A stretch of DNA of 64,000 bases. Source: Acidobacteriaceae bacterium (GTDB lineage: Bacteria; Acidobacteriota; Terriglobia; Terriglobales; Acidobacteriaceae). A program made the translations under genes and the position numbers. Below the pieces are notes generated by a model, which worked only from the letters and a program-made list of their open reading frames with translations, was not told where the DNA came from and did not search any database. The stretch is taken from contig DASZBM010000010.1 of assembly GCA_035944135.1 (NCBI GenBank), positions 124,001 through 188,000 of the forward strand, in the 5' to 3' direction. Positions 1 to 7,781 of the stretch are shown piece after piece (the first letter of the stretch is position 1; every line of letters begins with the position of its first letter).

Positions 1-150
1 GACCGGCACTACGATCCGCACTATGGCTACAACGGAGCGTATCCGCGCCATGACGAGCACTTTGATTCGCACCGGGACTTCCATGAGTTCCATGGAACGT
101 ATGAGCGAGACGGCCACGGGCACGAGCGGGAAAGTGAGCGAGGCCACTAA
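1..150 (+). CDS. C-terminal end of a His/Asp/Arg-rich protein (partial)
   Basis: The window opens inside a reading frame (frame 1) that ends at TAA 148-150. The 49 visible residues are very rich in His, Asp, Glu, Arg, Tyr and Gly, with His-x-His pairs near the end. Such tails occur on exported, low-complexity envelope proteins and could bind divalent metal, but no domain is visible and the N-terminus is outside the window. A strong hairpin with a T-run follows 35 bases later and would end its transcript. Function unknown. Confidence 0.6.
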   Translation, partial: DRHYDPHYGYNGAYPRHDEHFDSHRDFHEFHGTYERDGHGHERESERGH

Positions 151-184
151 GGATCGCCGGCAGTAGACAACAGGTACGAGAGTG

Positions 185-216
185 CGGGGTGGCCGAAACG
201 GTCACCCCGTTTTTTT
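185..216 (+). terminator. Rho-independent terminator of the upstream partial gene
   Basis: An 11-bp GC-rich stem (185-195 with 199-209, one G-U pair, AAA loop) is followed directly by seven T on the + strand (210-216). This is a textbook intrinsic terminator for the gene ending at 150. It overlaps the last codon and stop of the convergent glycosyltransferase gene, so the two genes are packed tail to tail. Confidence 0.85.
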
Positions 217-1146
217 GAGTAGAAACCAGGCGGTGGCGAGGTTGGCCTGGGGCTTCGAGATGAAGTAGCCGCGGCGGAGCATGGTGGTGAGGCGGAAGGC
301 GGCGCTGGGACTGGCGTCGCAGCGGAGGAGATCTTCGAGCTGGCGGCGGGTGGCGGCGGGCATGTCTGCGCCGTGAAGCTTGAGGAGGTCGCGGGCCTGA
401 TGGACGCTCTGCTGCCAGCGTTCGCGGCAGCGCTCATGCTGAAGGCGAGCGCGGACTCCAAGGGGCGGAGCGGAGCGCGAGGCGCCGATGACGTTGTTCT
501 GGTGCTGGCGGTAGAGGACGAGCTGCTGGTCGAGGGCCGTGGCGTGGCCGAGGGTGGAGGCGAGCAGGGCGACCCACCAGTCGTGCATGTGCGCGGAGGG
601 CGGCATGGAGCGCGCGAGGTTGGCGAGTGGTGCGTTCAGCAGAGCGGTGCAGCCGGTGACGACGTTCTCCATGAGCAGGCGGCCGAGGCGGTGGATATTG
701 CGCGGGTTGAGATTGCGATGACGCCAGAAGGATGCGGAGATGGGGGCGAGGGTGTCGTCGACGACGCGGAGATCGGAGAAGACGAGGAGAGGGGTGGAGG
801 GGCCGTGCTCGGCTTCGAGCGCGTGCATGGCGGTGAGCTCGAGCTCGAGCTTGTTGGGCAGCCAGACGTCGTCCTGGTCGGCGAAGGCGATGTAGGGAGC
901 GGTGGATGCCTGGAGCAGGGCGAGGAAGTTTTCTTTTGCGCCGCCACCCGGCGTGCCGGCGGGCAGGACGCGGAGGCGGTCGGGGAAGCGGCGGGAGTAG
1001 TCGTCGAGGATTTGCTGGGTGGAGTCGGTCGAGCCGTCGTCGCGGGCGAGGATGGTGACGGTTTCGCCGAGCGACTGGGCGAGGATGGAGTCGATCTGCT
1101 CGCGCAGGAAGCGCTCGCCGTCGAAGGTGGCGAGGAGAACCTGCAC
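202..1146 (-). CDS. Family 2 glycosyltransferase
   Basis: Transfers a sugar from a nucleotide-sugar donor, probably to a cell-surface polysaccharide. The N-terminus has the GT-A start (QVLLATFDGERFL), then ARDDGSTDST (first Asp cluster) and FADQDDVWLPNKLE (the DxD-like metal/nucleotide site). This order is typical of rhamnosyl/galactosyl GT2 enzymes. The start is uncertain: GTG at 1146 places the GT-A strand at the N-terminus and leaves 16 bases after the flippase stop, whereas ATG at 1221 adds 25 residues that overlap the flippase gene and look unstructured. Neither has a clear Shine-Dalgarno. It is the second gene of a flippase-glycosyltransferase pair. Confidence 0.85.
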   Translation of the reverse strand: MQVLLATFDGERFLREQIDSILAQSLGETVTILARDDGSTDSTQQILDDYSRRFPDRLRVLPAGTPGGGAKENFLALLQASTAPYIAFADQDDVWLPNKLELELTAMHALEAEHGPSTPLLVFSDLRVVDDTLAPISASFWRHRNLNPRNIHRLGRLLMENVVTGCTALLNAPLANLARSMPPSAHMHDWWVALLASTLGHATALDQQLVLYRQHQNNVIGASRSAPPLGVRARLQHERCRERWQQSVHQARDLLKLHGADMPAATRRQLEDLLRCDASPSAAFRLTTMLRRGYFISKPQANLATAWFLLKKTG

Positions 1147-1162
1147 CCCGGAGGACAGGAGG

Positions 1163-2527
1163 TCAGCAGGCAGGGGCCACCTCGGTGAGGTAGTCACCGC
1201 GCAGGATGTTGCGGACCTCATAGCCCTGCGGGGCCAGGCCGAAGAGGATGTAGGAGACCAGTGTGCCGATGAGAACGCCGGGAGTGCCGATGAGGCGGAC
1301 GAGGTAGATGGAGAGGGCCAGATTGGCGGCCGCTCCGATGATGCTGTAGGCGGCCTGGAGGCGGATGCGGCTGGTGGCGGAGAGGAGCACGGCCTGGTTG
1401 AGGCCGCAGGCGAGCAGAAGGACCCAGCCGCACATGAGCCAGAGCAGAAGGCTGCTGGGGACGGCGGCGGAGCCGGCCCAGATGCGGATGAGCGGACGGC
1501 CCAGGAGACCGAGGATAAGCGCAGCGGCGCAGACTGCGGTGAGGGTTCCCCGCACGATGCGCGAGTAGGTCTTGCGAATCCAGGTGAGGTCGGCGCGGTG
1601 GTAGGCCTCGGAGAAGGCGGGCCAGAGGGAGGGGATGAGCAGCGTCTGGAACATGGAGGCGTAGCTGCAGAGACGCCAGGTGACGCTGTAGGGGGTGACC
1701 TCGGCGGCGCCGAGGAAGTGGGCGATGACGAGGTTGTCGGAGTTGAAGATGATGAGGCTGTGGATCTGGAGAAGGAAGAAGAGCGCGCCTTCGCCGAAGA
1801 GGTCGCGCGCCATGGAGCGGGTGATGGCGCTGGGCACAGGAGCGATGGCGGGGCGGTGCCAGAAGCAGAGCCAGATGTTCAGGAGCAGAACTCCGAGGAG
1901 CGTGGCTGCGCAGTAGGAGGCGGTGAGCGTGACGAGAGTGCCGTGAAGGAGCACGGTGCCGACGATCGCGACGAGGCCCATGACGCTGGCGATCGCGGCG
2001 AAGTAGTTCGCGAGATGGATCTCCTGATAGCCGCTGAAGACGTTGCGCGCGAGGTTCAGCGGAAGGCTGAGCAGGAAGAATGCGAAGGCGATGGCGACGC
2101 AGGTGCGGGTCATCGCGATGAGGTGGGGGTCGGTGAGGCGGAAGACGGAGCCCCAGTCGATCCAGCGGAAGATGACGGTGCCGGTGAGGGCGAGGATGCA
2201 GGCGATGCCGACGGTGATCCAGAGCGCGGTGGCGAAGTAGCGCTGCGCGAGGGAGTCGTCGCCTTCGGCGTAGGCGCGGGAGATGAAGTTGGTGAGGGTG
2301 TTGGCGATGCCGAGGTCGAGCACGGCGAGCATGACGACGGAGGTGCTGATGGTGACCCAGATGCCGTACTCGAGCTTGCCGAGATAGCGGATGGTGAGGG
2401 GGAGGGTGATGGCGTTGACGACGATGGTGAGGCCCTTGCCGGCGATGGCCGTCGCGCTGCCTTTGAAGATGGAGGAGAGCCGGGCATCAGCCTGCAGTCG
2501 ATGACGGAGGCGAGCGATCAGCGGCAA
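1163..2527 (-). CDS. Polysaccharide flippase, Wzx/PST-like membrane protein
   Basis: A 454-residue polytopic protein with about 12-14 hydrophobic segments. The N-terminal part (residues about 20-80: GKGLTIVVNAITLPLTIRYL, then KLEYGIWVTI, DLGIANTLTN) is the signature of the polysaccharide transporter/oligosaccharide flippase superfamily. It probably moves undecaprenyl-linked oligosaccharide to the periplasmic face of the inner membrane. It lies just upstream of the glycosyltransferase ending at 202 and divergent from a second one starting at 2647, which fits an exopolysaccharide patch. The exact substrate cannot be told from sequence. Confidence 0.9.
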   Translation of the reverse strand: MPLIARLRHRLQADARLSSIFKGSATAIAGKGLTIVVNAITLPLTIRYLGKLEYGIWVTISTSVVMLAVLDLGIANTLTNFISRAYAEGDDSLAQRYFATALWITVGIACILALTGTVIFRWIDWGSVFRLTDPHLIAMTRTCVAIAFAFFLLSLPLNLARNVFSGYQEIHLANYFAAIASVMGLVAIVGTVLLHGTLVTLTASYCAATLLGVLLLNIWLCFWHRPAIAPVPSAITRSMARDLFGEGALFFLLQIHSLIIFNSDNLVIAHFLGAAEVTPYSVTWRLCSYASMFQTLLIPSLWPAFSEAYHRADLTWIRKTYSRIVRGTLTAVCAAALILGLLGRPLIRIWAGSAAVPSSLLLWLMCGWVLLLACGLNQAVLLSATSRIRLQAAYSIIGAAANLALSIYLVRLIGTPGVLIGTLVSYILFGLAPQGYEVRNILRGDYLTEVAPAC

Positions 2528-2646
2528 GACAACTCCAATCCTCCTGGCGAGATGAAGCTTTGCGTGGCGTTGGAAAGCAGGGGCCCGGGCTGGTGCATGA
2601 GTAGATAGTATCGCTCCGGATATCGCTCTGAGGCGGATGACCTAGG

Positions 2647-3567
2647 ATGAAGGTTCGGATGGGTGAGCAGAGTGCAGGTGCGGGAGAGATATCGCCGCAG
2701 CAAGGCGAAGGCATCGCGGCTGTGGTGGTGACGTATGAGCCTGGGCCGGAGCTGATCGGGAATCTCAAGGCGTTGCGGCTGCAGGTGGAGCGGCTGATTG
2801 TAGTGGATAACGGGTCGTCGGCGGAGAGGCGCGAGATTGTTGGTGTGGCAGCCGACACGATGGGGATTGAGCTGATTGAGAACGGGAGAAACTTTGGGAT
2901 TGCTGCGGCGCTGAATCGTGGGGTGCAGAGGGCGATGGAGTGCGGTGCCGAGTGGGTGTTCCTGTTTGATCAGGACTCGCGGGTGACGCCGGGGTTTGTG
3001 GGGGCGATGCTGCGCGCGTATCGCGGGAGCCGGTGGGGCGAGCGGCTGAAGATCCTGACGCCGCAGTACAGAGATGCGGAGACGGGCGCGGTGCTGCCCG
3101 CGGTGCGGGCGAAGGAAGGGATTGCGATTGCGTGGACCTCGGGGAGTCTGTTGCGCGTGGAGACGCTGCGCGAGTTTGGGTTGTTTCGCGAGGAGTTGTT
3201 TATCGATGAGGTGGATCATGAGTACAGCCTGCGGCTGAGGCGCGCGGGGATGGTGCTGGATGAGACGGAGGATGCGACGCTGCTGCATGCGCTGGGGTCG
3301 CCGGCGAGGCATCGGTTATTGGGGAGAGAGTTTTGCGTGACGAACTACTCGCCCGTGCGGAGGTATTACCAGGAGCGGAACAAGGTCTGGATGGCGCGGC
3401 ATTATGGGCGGAGCTTTCCGCGGTTTGTGCTGTCGCGGTTCCGGATGTCGCTCTCGGATGTGTGGAAGATCGTGGCGTTTGAAGAGGACAAGTGGCGGAA
3501 GCTGCGGCACTGCGCGCGCGGGATTGTAGATGGGTTGCGCGGGCGGATGGGAAAGCTGGAGCTTTAG
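2647..3567 (+). CDS. GT2 glycosyltransferase, rhamnosyltransferase-like
   Basis: 306 residues. The fold is GT-A: AAVVVTYEPGPELIGNL at residue about 24, VVDNGSS at about 53, NFGIAAALNRG at about 84, and the metal-binding FLFDQDS at about 104. The order and the DQDS variant are those of dTDP-rhamnosyl transferases. The C-terminal half holds the ERNKVWMARHYG type acceptor region. The ATG at 2647 follows a weak CCTAGG site, and ATG 2659 is an alternative. The stop codon at 3565-3567 touches the stop codon of a broken scpA copy on the other strand, so this gene ends exactly where that remnant begins. Confidence 0.85.
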   Translation: MKVRMGEQSAGAGEISPQQGEGIAAVVVTYEPGPELIGNLKALRLQVERLIVVDNGSSAERREIVGVAADTMGIELIENGRNFGIAAALNRGVQRAMECGAEWVFLFDQDSRVTPGFVGAMLRAYRGSRWGERLKILTPQYRDAETGAVLPAVRAKEGIAIAWTSGSLLRVETLREFGLFREELFIDEVDHEYSLRLRRAGMVLDETEDATLLHALGSPARHRLLGREFCVTNYSPVRRYYQERNKVWMARHYGRSFPRFVLSRFRMSLSDVWKIVAFEEDKWRKLRHCARGIVDGLRGRMGKLEL

Positions 3568-3742
3568 CTCCAGTCGTCGCGGGCGATGCTGTCGTCGGCC
3601 ATGACCTGGTCGAACTGGTCAGCCTTTTTGATGAGGATGTCGCCGAGGGATTCGGTCTGGCGGAGCAGGATGGCTTGCAGGCGGACGAGCTCGAGCAGCG
3701 GGTGTTAGAGAGCAGTTTGCGCAGGCTGATCGGGCGGCCCTC
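3564..3742 (-). pseudogene. scpA: Remnant of the 3' end of scpA (second, frameshifted copy)
   Basis: This stretch aligns with the last ~210 bases of the intact scpA at 4700-5749. From 3564 to 3697 I count about 10 mismatches in 134 bases. Read on the minus strand it still encodes the ScpA tail (LGDILIKKAD, QVMADDSIARDDWS, stop). Upstream it also encodes RPISLRKLLSNTR, matching KPVSLRKLLANTR in the intact gene. Between them a 34-base deletion, not a multiple of three, puts the two halves in different frames. There is no upstream coding part, so the copy is dead. Most mismatches are synonymous, including a Ser AGC/TCG switch. Confidence 0.85.
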
Positions 3743-3859
3743 TTCCGCAACCAAATGGGGTGGCTAGTCGTGCCGAGGGGGAAAAGGCCGTGATGGAAAC
3801 GTCCTTATGGGCGACCAACCACTAATATGCCGAAAGCTTTGGGGGCGTAAACTCGCGCC

Positions 3860-4654
3860 ATGCGCCCCGTGCTCTCTTTTGGGCTTTTGCTGACGGCGTT
3901 CTCTGTTGCCCTTGCCACGCCTTTCGCCGTCGCTCAGAGCAATGCGCCTGCACTACGAGGGCCCGGGCGATTCGCCTTTGAGGTGGCAAGCATCCATCCC
4001 CATCAAGGGCCGCTGCGCACCGTCATGGGCTATACCGCCAGTGGTCCACGCGTGCGCCTCGAAGGCTATAACCTGCGCGGCCTCATCATGGAAGCCTACG
4101 ACCTCAAGAACTTTCAAGTGTCCATGCCCGGCATAGACGAACAAGAGAACACCTACTATGACATCATTGCCACGGCTGCTGACGGCACCTCGCCCACGCA
4201 CGAGGACTTTCGCCAAATGCTGCAAACCCTCCTCGCAGATCGCTTCCAGCTCAAGGCCCACTTCGAGAAAAAGCAGTCTCCCGTCTACGCGCTTGTCGTC
4301 AGCAAAGCCGGCCCGAAGTTCCCCGCAAGCACAGCAGGAGATCACGAAATTAATGGCGTCGACGGCCGCAATCAATTTCTAGAGGCAGACCGCATCGCAA
4401 TGCCCGACCTGGCAAACGCCATATGGAACGGCTTCGTTTCAGATCGCCCCGTCATCGACCGCACTCGTCTGACGGGCACTTACAAACTCCGTATCGAAGC
4501 TACACCTGAATTTCGCATCGAACGTGACCCTCAGCCGGGCGATCTCAGTATCTTCACGGCGGTCCAGGAACAACTCGGCCTCAAACTCGAACCCGCCACC
4601 GCGCAGCTCGATGTCCTTGTTATTAACTCCGTTCAACAGCCGAGCTCGAATTAG
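3860..4654 (+). CDS. Soil-associated TIGR03435-family secreted protein
   Basis: 264 residues with a clear signal peptide (about residues 1-25, ending ...AVAQS) followed by the family hallmark FEVASIHP at about 40-47. The middle has the typical NLRGLIMEAYDL (about 76) and FRQMLQTLLADRFQLK... (about 122) segments, and the end has the LGLKLEPATAQLDVLVI motif. Members are exported proteins of unknown function, often present in many copies in Acidobacteriota and other soil bacteria. The gene sits alone between a broken scpA remnant and the intact scpA, both on the other strand, so it is probably a later insertion. Its codon use is more mixed than that of its G-rich neighbours. Confidence 0.9.
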   Translation: MRPVLSFGLLLTAFSVALATPFAVAQSNAPALRGPGRFAFEVASIHPHQGPLRTVMGYTASGPRVRLEGYNLRGLIMEAYDLKNFQVSMPGIDEQENTYYDIIATAADGTSPTHEDFRQMLQTLLADRFQLKAHFEKKQSPVYALVVSKAGPKFPASTAGDHEINGVDGRNQFLEADRIAMPDLANAIWNGFVSDRPVIDRTRLTGTYKLRIEATPEFRIERDPQPGDLSIFTAVQEQLGLKLEPATAQLDVLVINSVQQPSSN

Positions 4655-4699
4655 TCCGCCGCCGAGTTCTGCCTCCCCATTGCTCCGGCAGTCGGAGCG

Positions 4700-5749
4700 T
4701 TAGCTCCAGTCGTCGCGGGCGATCGAGTCGTCGGCCATTACCTGATCGAAGTTGTCGGCCTTTTTGATGAGGATGTCGCCGAGGGATTCGGTCTGGCGGA
4801 GCAGGATGGCTTGGAGGCGGACAAGCTCGAGCATGGCGAGGAAGGTGCAGATCAATGCGCGCTCGGAGCGGGTGTTCGCGAGCAGTTTGCGCAGGCTGAC
4901 CGGCTTGTCCTCCATGGTGAGGCGGCGCTTCACGTAGTCGATCATCTGGCCGACGGTGACGGTGTCCTCGTCGATGTTGTGGACGGGGCGGTCGCGGAGG
5001 CGCTGCAGGATCTCCTGGAAGACGCGGACGAGGTCGACGGTGTCGGCGGCGATCTCGCGGTCGTCGTCGGTGGACTCGATGCCCTGGTCGTGGAGGAACT
5101 GCTTGAGGCCGGGCTGGGTCCAGGTGGCTTCCTCGAGCATTTGTTTTTGTTGCAGCATCTGGGCGGCGGCTTTGAAGCGCTCGTGCTCGAGCAGGCGCTC
5201 GACGAGCTCGCGGCGCGGGTCTTCGGCGTTGCCGAGATCGCCGAGCTCTTTGGGATCGCGCGGAAGCAGCGTCTTTGACTTGATGTGGATCAGGAGCGAG
5301 GCGGTGTAGACGAACTCGCCGGCGGAGTCGACGTCGGTTTGTTGGAGGTGGCGCGTGTACTCGAGGAACTGCGCGGTAATGCGCGCGATGGGAATGTCGT
5401 AGATGTCGATGTTCTGCTTGCGGATCAGGTCGAGCAGGAGGTCGAAGGGGCCGTCGTAGACCTGGCCGACGGTGACGCTGAAGGGCGATTGGGAGGCCTC
5501 TTCGGGGTCTTTTTTGGGCGCGGGCTTTTTGGGCTCTTCGGGAGCGGGCGTGGGTGGGGATTGGAGGCGGAAGGGCTCGGCGGCGTTCTCCGTGGCGGGA
5601 GATGGTTCGGCGTTCAGCTGTGAGCTGTCAGCTTCGAGCTGCGAGCCTTCTTCGTGCGGCGCCGCTGGGGGTTGCGCTTCAAGATTCGAGTCGCGAGATT
5701 CGAGTTGCGAGTTCTGGAGTTCGCCCGGGTTGAGCTCGTTTTCGGGCAT
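4700..5749 (-). CDS. scpA: Segregation and condensation protein A
   Basis: The kleisin subunit of the SMC-ScpAB condensin that compacts and separates chromosomes. 349 residues. The ScpA core starts at about residue 90 (VGQVYDGPFDLLLDLIRKQ), continues with IYDIPIARITAQFLEY, and ends with the winged-helix tail LRKLLANTR...FLAMLELVRLQ. It is preceded by an unusual ~80-residue Pro/Glu/Ser-rich extension partly built from a 7-residue pattern (SQLEADS, SQLNAEP) encoded by 7-nt repeats. The ATG at 5749 lies 2 bases after the trpS stop, indicating coupled translation. An scpB gene, the usual neighbour, is not seen downstream; a TIGR03435 gene lies there instead. Confidence 0.93.
   Translation of the reverse strand: MPENELNPGELQNSQLESRDSNLEAQPPAAPHEEGSQLEADSSQLNAEPSPATENAAEPFRLQSPPTPAPEEPKKPAPKKDPEEASQSPFSVTVGQVYDGPFDLLLDLIRKQNIDIYDIPIARITAQFLEYTRHLQQTDVDSAGEFVYTASLLIHIKSKTLLPRDPKELGDLGNAEDPRRELVERLLEHERFKAAAQMLQQKQMLEEATWTQPGLKQFLHDQGIESTDDDREIAADTVDLVRVFQEILQRLRDRPVHNIDEDTVTVGQMIDYVKRRLTMEDKPVSLRKLLANTRSERALICTFLAMLELVRLQAILLRQTESLGDILIKKADNFDQVMADDSIARDDWS
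5615..5723. repeat. Two heptanucleotide arrays inside the scpA N-terminal coding region
   Basis: On the + strand, 5615-5649 reads as five consecutive 7-mers close to (C/G)AGCTGT. 5682-5723 reads as six 7-mers close to AGATTCG/AGTTGCG. In the scpA direction the second is CTCGAAT-like. Because 7 is not a multiple of 3, the encoded peptide repeats every seven residues (for example SQLEADS then SQLNAEP). The same 7-nt periodicity recurs at 29.2, 29.4, 43.4, 63.1 and 63.9 kb with other units. Confidence 0.75.
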
Positions 5750-5751
5750 GG

Positions 5752-6933
5752 CTAGCTGAGCCCCATGGCGTGTTCGACTTCGGCGAGCGTCTCGGCGGCG
5801 CGCTTGGTGGCGCGGTCTTTGCCGTTGGCCAGTACGTCTTTGACGACCGAGGGACGGCGCTCGAGATCGCGGCGGTGGTCCTGAATAGGCGCGATGGTTC
5901 GGATGATGGAGTCCGCGCACCAGCTCTTGCACTCGATGCAGCCGATGCCGGCTTTCGTACAGCCATCGTAGACCTTGGCGATGGTCTCGGCGTCGGAAAA
6001 GACCTTGTGGAGGTCGCCGACGGGGCAGAGGTCGGGGTTGCCGGGATCGTCGCGGCGGACGCGCGCGGGGTCGGTGACCATGGTCTTGAGCTTGGCGCGG
6101 AGGTCGGCTTCGGGCTCGGAGAGCGCGATGGTGTTGTTGTAGCTCTTGGACATCTTGCGGCCGTCGAGCCCGGGGAGTTTGGGCGAGGGCGTGAGCAGGA
6201 CGTTGGGCTCGGGCAGGATTTCGCGACGGCCGAAGGGCGAGAGTTTTTTGGTCTGCTGCGCGGCGGTGAAGAGCTGGTGGGGCGTGAAGTCGGTGCGGGT
6301 GGAGTCCTTGGGCTCGCCGGCGATCTTGCGGGCCTTCTCGAGGATGGCGGGCAGCTCCCAGGGCGCGGCTTCGGGGGACATGTAGAAGTCACCGGGGTAG
6401 AGGCCGTTGAAGCGGCGGGCGACCTCGCGGGTGAGCTCGACGTGTGCGACCTGGTCGGCGCCGACGGGGACGAAGTCGGGCTTGTAGAGCAGGATGTCGG
6501 CGGCCTGGAGGAGCGGGTAGCCGAGGAAACCGTAGGTCGAGAGGTCCTTGTCGTTGAGCTGCTGCTGCTGGTCCTTGTAGGAGGGCACGCGCTCGAGCCA
6601 GCCAATAGGCGTGAACATGCCGAAGAGGGTGTTGAGGCGGTCGTGCTCCTTGACGTCGGACTGGCGGAAGATGACGGAGCGGCCGGGGTCGAGGCCGGCG
6701 GCGAGGAAGTCGAGCGCGATCTCGAAGATGTTCTGCTGCACGCGCGAGGGGTCGGCGTAGTCGGTGGTGAGGGCGTGCAGGTCGGCGATGAAGAAGAAGC
6801 AATCGTAGTCGTGCTGGAGGCGCACCCAGTTGTGCAGCGCACCCATGTAGTTGCCAAGGTGGAGGCTGCCGGTGGGGCGCATGCCGGAGAGTACACGGGG
6901 GCGCGGTGCTGTGCGGGAGTGCGAGGAGCTCAT
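5752..6933 (-). CDS. trpS: Tryptophanyl-tRNA synthetase
   Basis: Charges tRNA-Trp with tryptophan; class I synthetase of the cytoplasm. 393 residues. The HIGH-type signature is GSLHLGNYMG at about residues 22-31, and the KMSKS loop is intact (GRKMSKSYNN, about 258-267). The region between carries QAADILLYKPDFVPVGADQ, typical of TrpRS. The middle contains an insertion with four Cys (CTKAGIGCIECKSWC, about 335), as in some long bacterial TrpRS forms. The gene is the second of an apparent operon: site-2-protease homologue (54 bases upstream), trpS, scpA (2 bases downstream). Confidence 0.96.
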   Translation of the reverse strand: MSSSHSRTAPRPRVLSGMRPTGSLHLGNYMGALHNWVRLQHDYDCFFFIADLHALTTDYADPSRVQQNIFEIALDFLAAGLDPGRSVIFRQSDVKEHDRLNTLFGMFTPIGWLERVPSYKDQQQQLNDKDLSTYGFLGYPLLQAADILLYKPDFVPVGADQVAHVELTREVARRFNGLYPGDFYMSPEAAPWELPAILEKARKIAGEPKDSTRTDFTPHQLFTAAQQTKKLSPFGRREILPEPNVLLTPSPKLPGLDGRKMSKSYNNTIALSEPEADLRAKLKTMVTDPARVRRDDPGNPDLCPVGDLHKVFSDAETIAKVYDGCTKAGIGCIECKSWCADSIIRTIAPIQDHRRDLERRPSVVKDVLANGKDRATKRAAETLAEVEHAMGLS

Positions 6934-6987
6934 GAGTTTCTGAAGATTAAGGATATCAGCGCGGAGCAGGCGGGTCTGGATGAGCTC

Positions 6988-7686
6988 TTAGAGGGTGAAG
7001 AGCAGTTGGTTGAAGATGGTCATCAACGGGGCAAAGAGGATCATGATGACGTAGAAGCCGAGGAAGAAGAAGCCGATCATCATCCACATGCTGAGGCTCT
7101 GGTAGGTCTTGGCGGCGTTGTAGGAGAGATAGTGCATCAGGATCTTGCCGCCGTCGAGGAATGGGAGCGGAATGAGATTGAACACGAAGAGCAGCAGGTT
7201 GACGAGGATGCAGAAGTAGAGGAACAGGTAGAGCGGGAAGATCGCGGGGAGGTTGTTCAGCGGCACGGCGAGGTTGCGCATGCCGAGTTCCTTGGCGATC
7301 GTGAGCGAAAGGATGGAGTCCGACTGCGTGTGCCGCAGGATGACGAGAATGAGGAGCGCAACCAGGGCGGCGAGCAGTTGCACGCCGGGGCCGGCGAGGG
7401 TGGCGACCATCTCGTCGCGCGAGGGGCGACGAAAGTTGCGGGGCGTCATGGGTACGGGCTTGCCCCAGCCGAGAACGAGCGGCGACTGAAAGATGAAGAG
7501 CACGGGCCAGATGAGCATGCCGAAGAGGTCGAAGTGTTTGGCGGGGTTGAGGCTGATGCGGCCCATCATGCGGGCGGTGGGGTCGCCGAGACGGTTGGCC
7601 GTCCAAGCCTGGGCGGAGTCGTGAAGCGAGATGGAGAGAACCATCACGACGAGCTCAAAGATGACCAGAGCAATAGTTAAAGGCAT
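6988..7686 (-). CDS. Site-2-protease (M50) family membrane protein with altered zinc motif
   Basis: 232 residues with about five to six membrane segments. It belongs to the M50 family by the later motifs: ARMMGRISLNPAKHFDLFG (about 42-60, the NPxKHxD region) and IPLPFLDGGKIL (the LDGG motif carrying the third zinc-ligand Asp). The first motif, normally HExxH, reads HDSAQ in SISLHDSAQAW (about residues 20-30). The catalytic Glu is Asp and the second His is Gln, verified in the DNA (CAC GAC TCC GCC CAG). Zinc binding and proteolysis are therefore doubtful. First gene of the trpS-scpA operon. ATG 7686 chosen. Confidence 0.88.
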   Translation of the reverse strand: MPLTIALVIFELVVMVLSISLHDSAQAWTANRLGDPTARMMGRISLNPAKHFDLFGMLIWPVLFIFQSPLVLGWGKPVPMTPRNFRRPSRDEMVATLAGPGVQLLAALVALLILVILRHTQSDSILSLTIAKELGMRNLAVPLNNLPAIFPLYLFLYFCILVNLLLFVFNLIPLPFLDGGKILMHYLSYNAAKTYQSLSMWMMIGFFFLGFYVIMILFAPLMTIFNQLLFTL

Positions 7687-7781
7687 CGTCTCCTAGAGTA
7701 CCGGACGGCTTTCGCGTATTTGGGCCCGCGGAGCGGAACTATTTTGTTGTGAGCGAGATTCGCGTGGAGTAGCATCCGCCG

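Noticed and set aside
373-2608. Long plus-strand frames (373-1188 and 1019-2608) antisense to the glycosyltransferase and flippase genes
   Set aside because: They translate to Gly/Glu/Ala/Val-rich low-complexity sequence without motifs, as expected in G-rich DNA opposite real genes with clear GT2 and flippase patterns.
5770-7680. A 636-residue plus-strand frame opposite trpS and the site-2-protease gene
   Set aside because: Composition is Val/Glu/Gly/Asp-biased with no domain; the minus strand carries intact TrpRS motifs.
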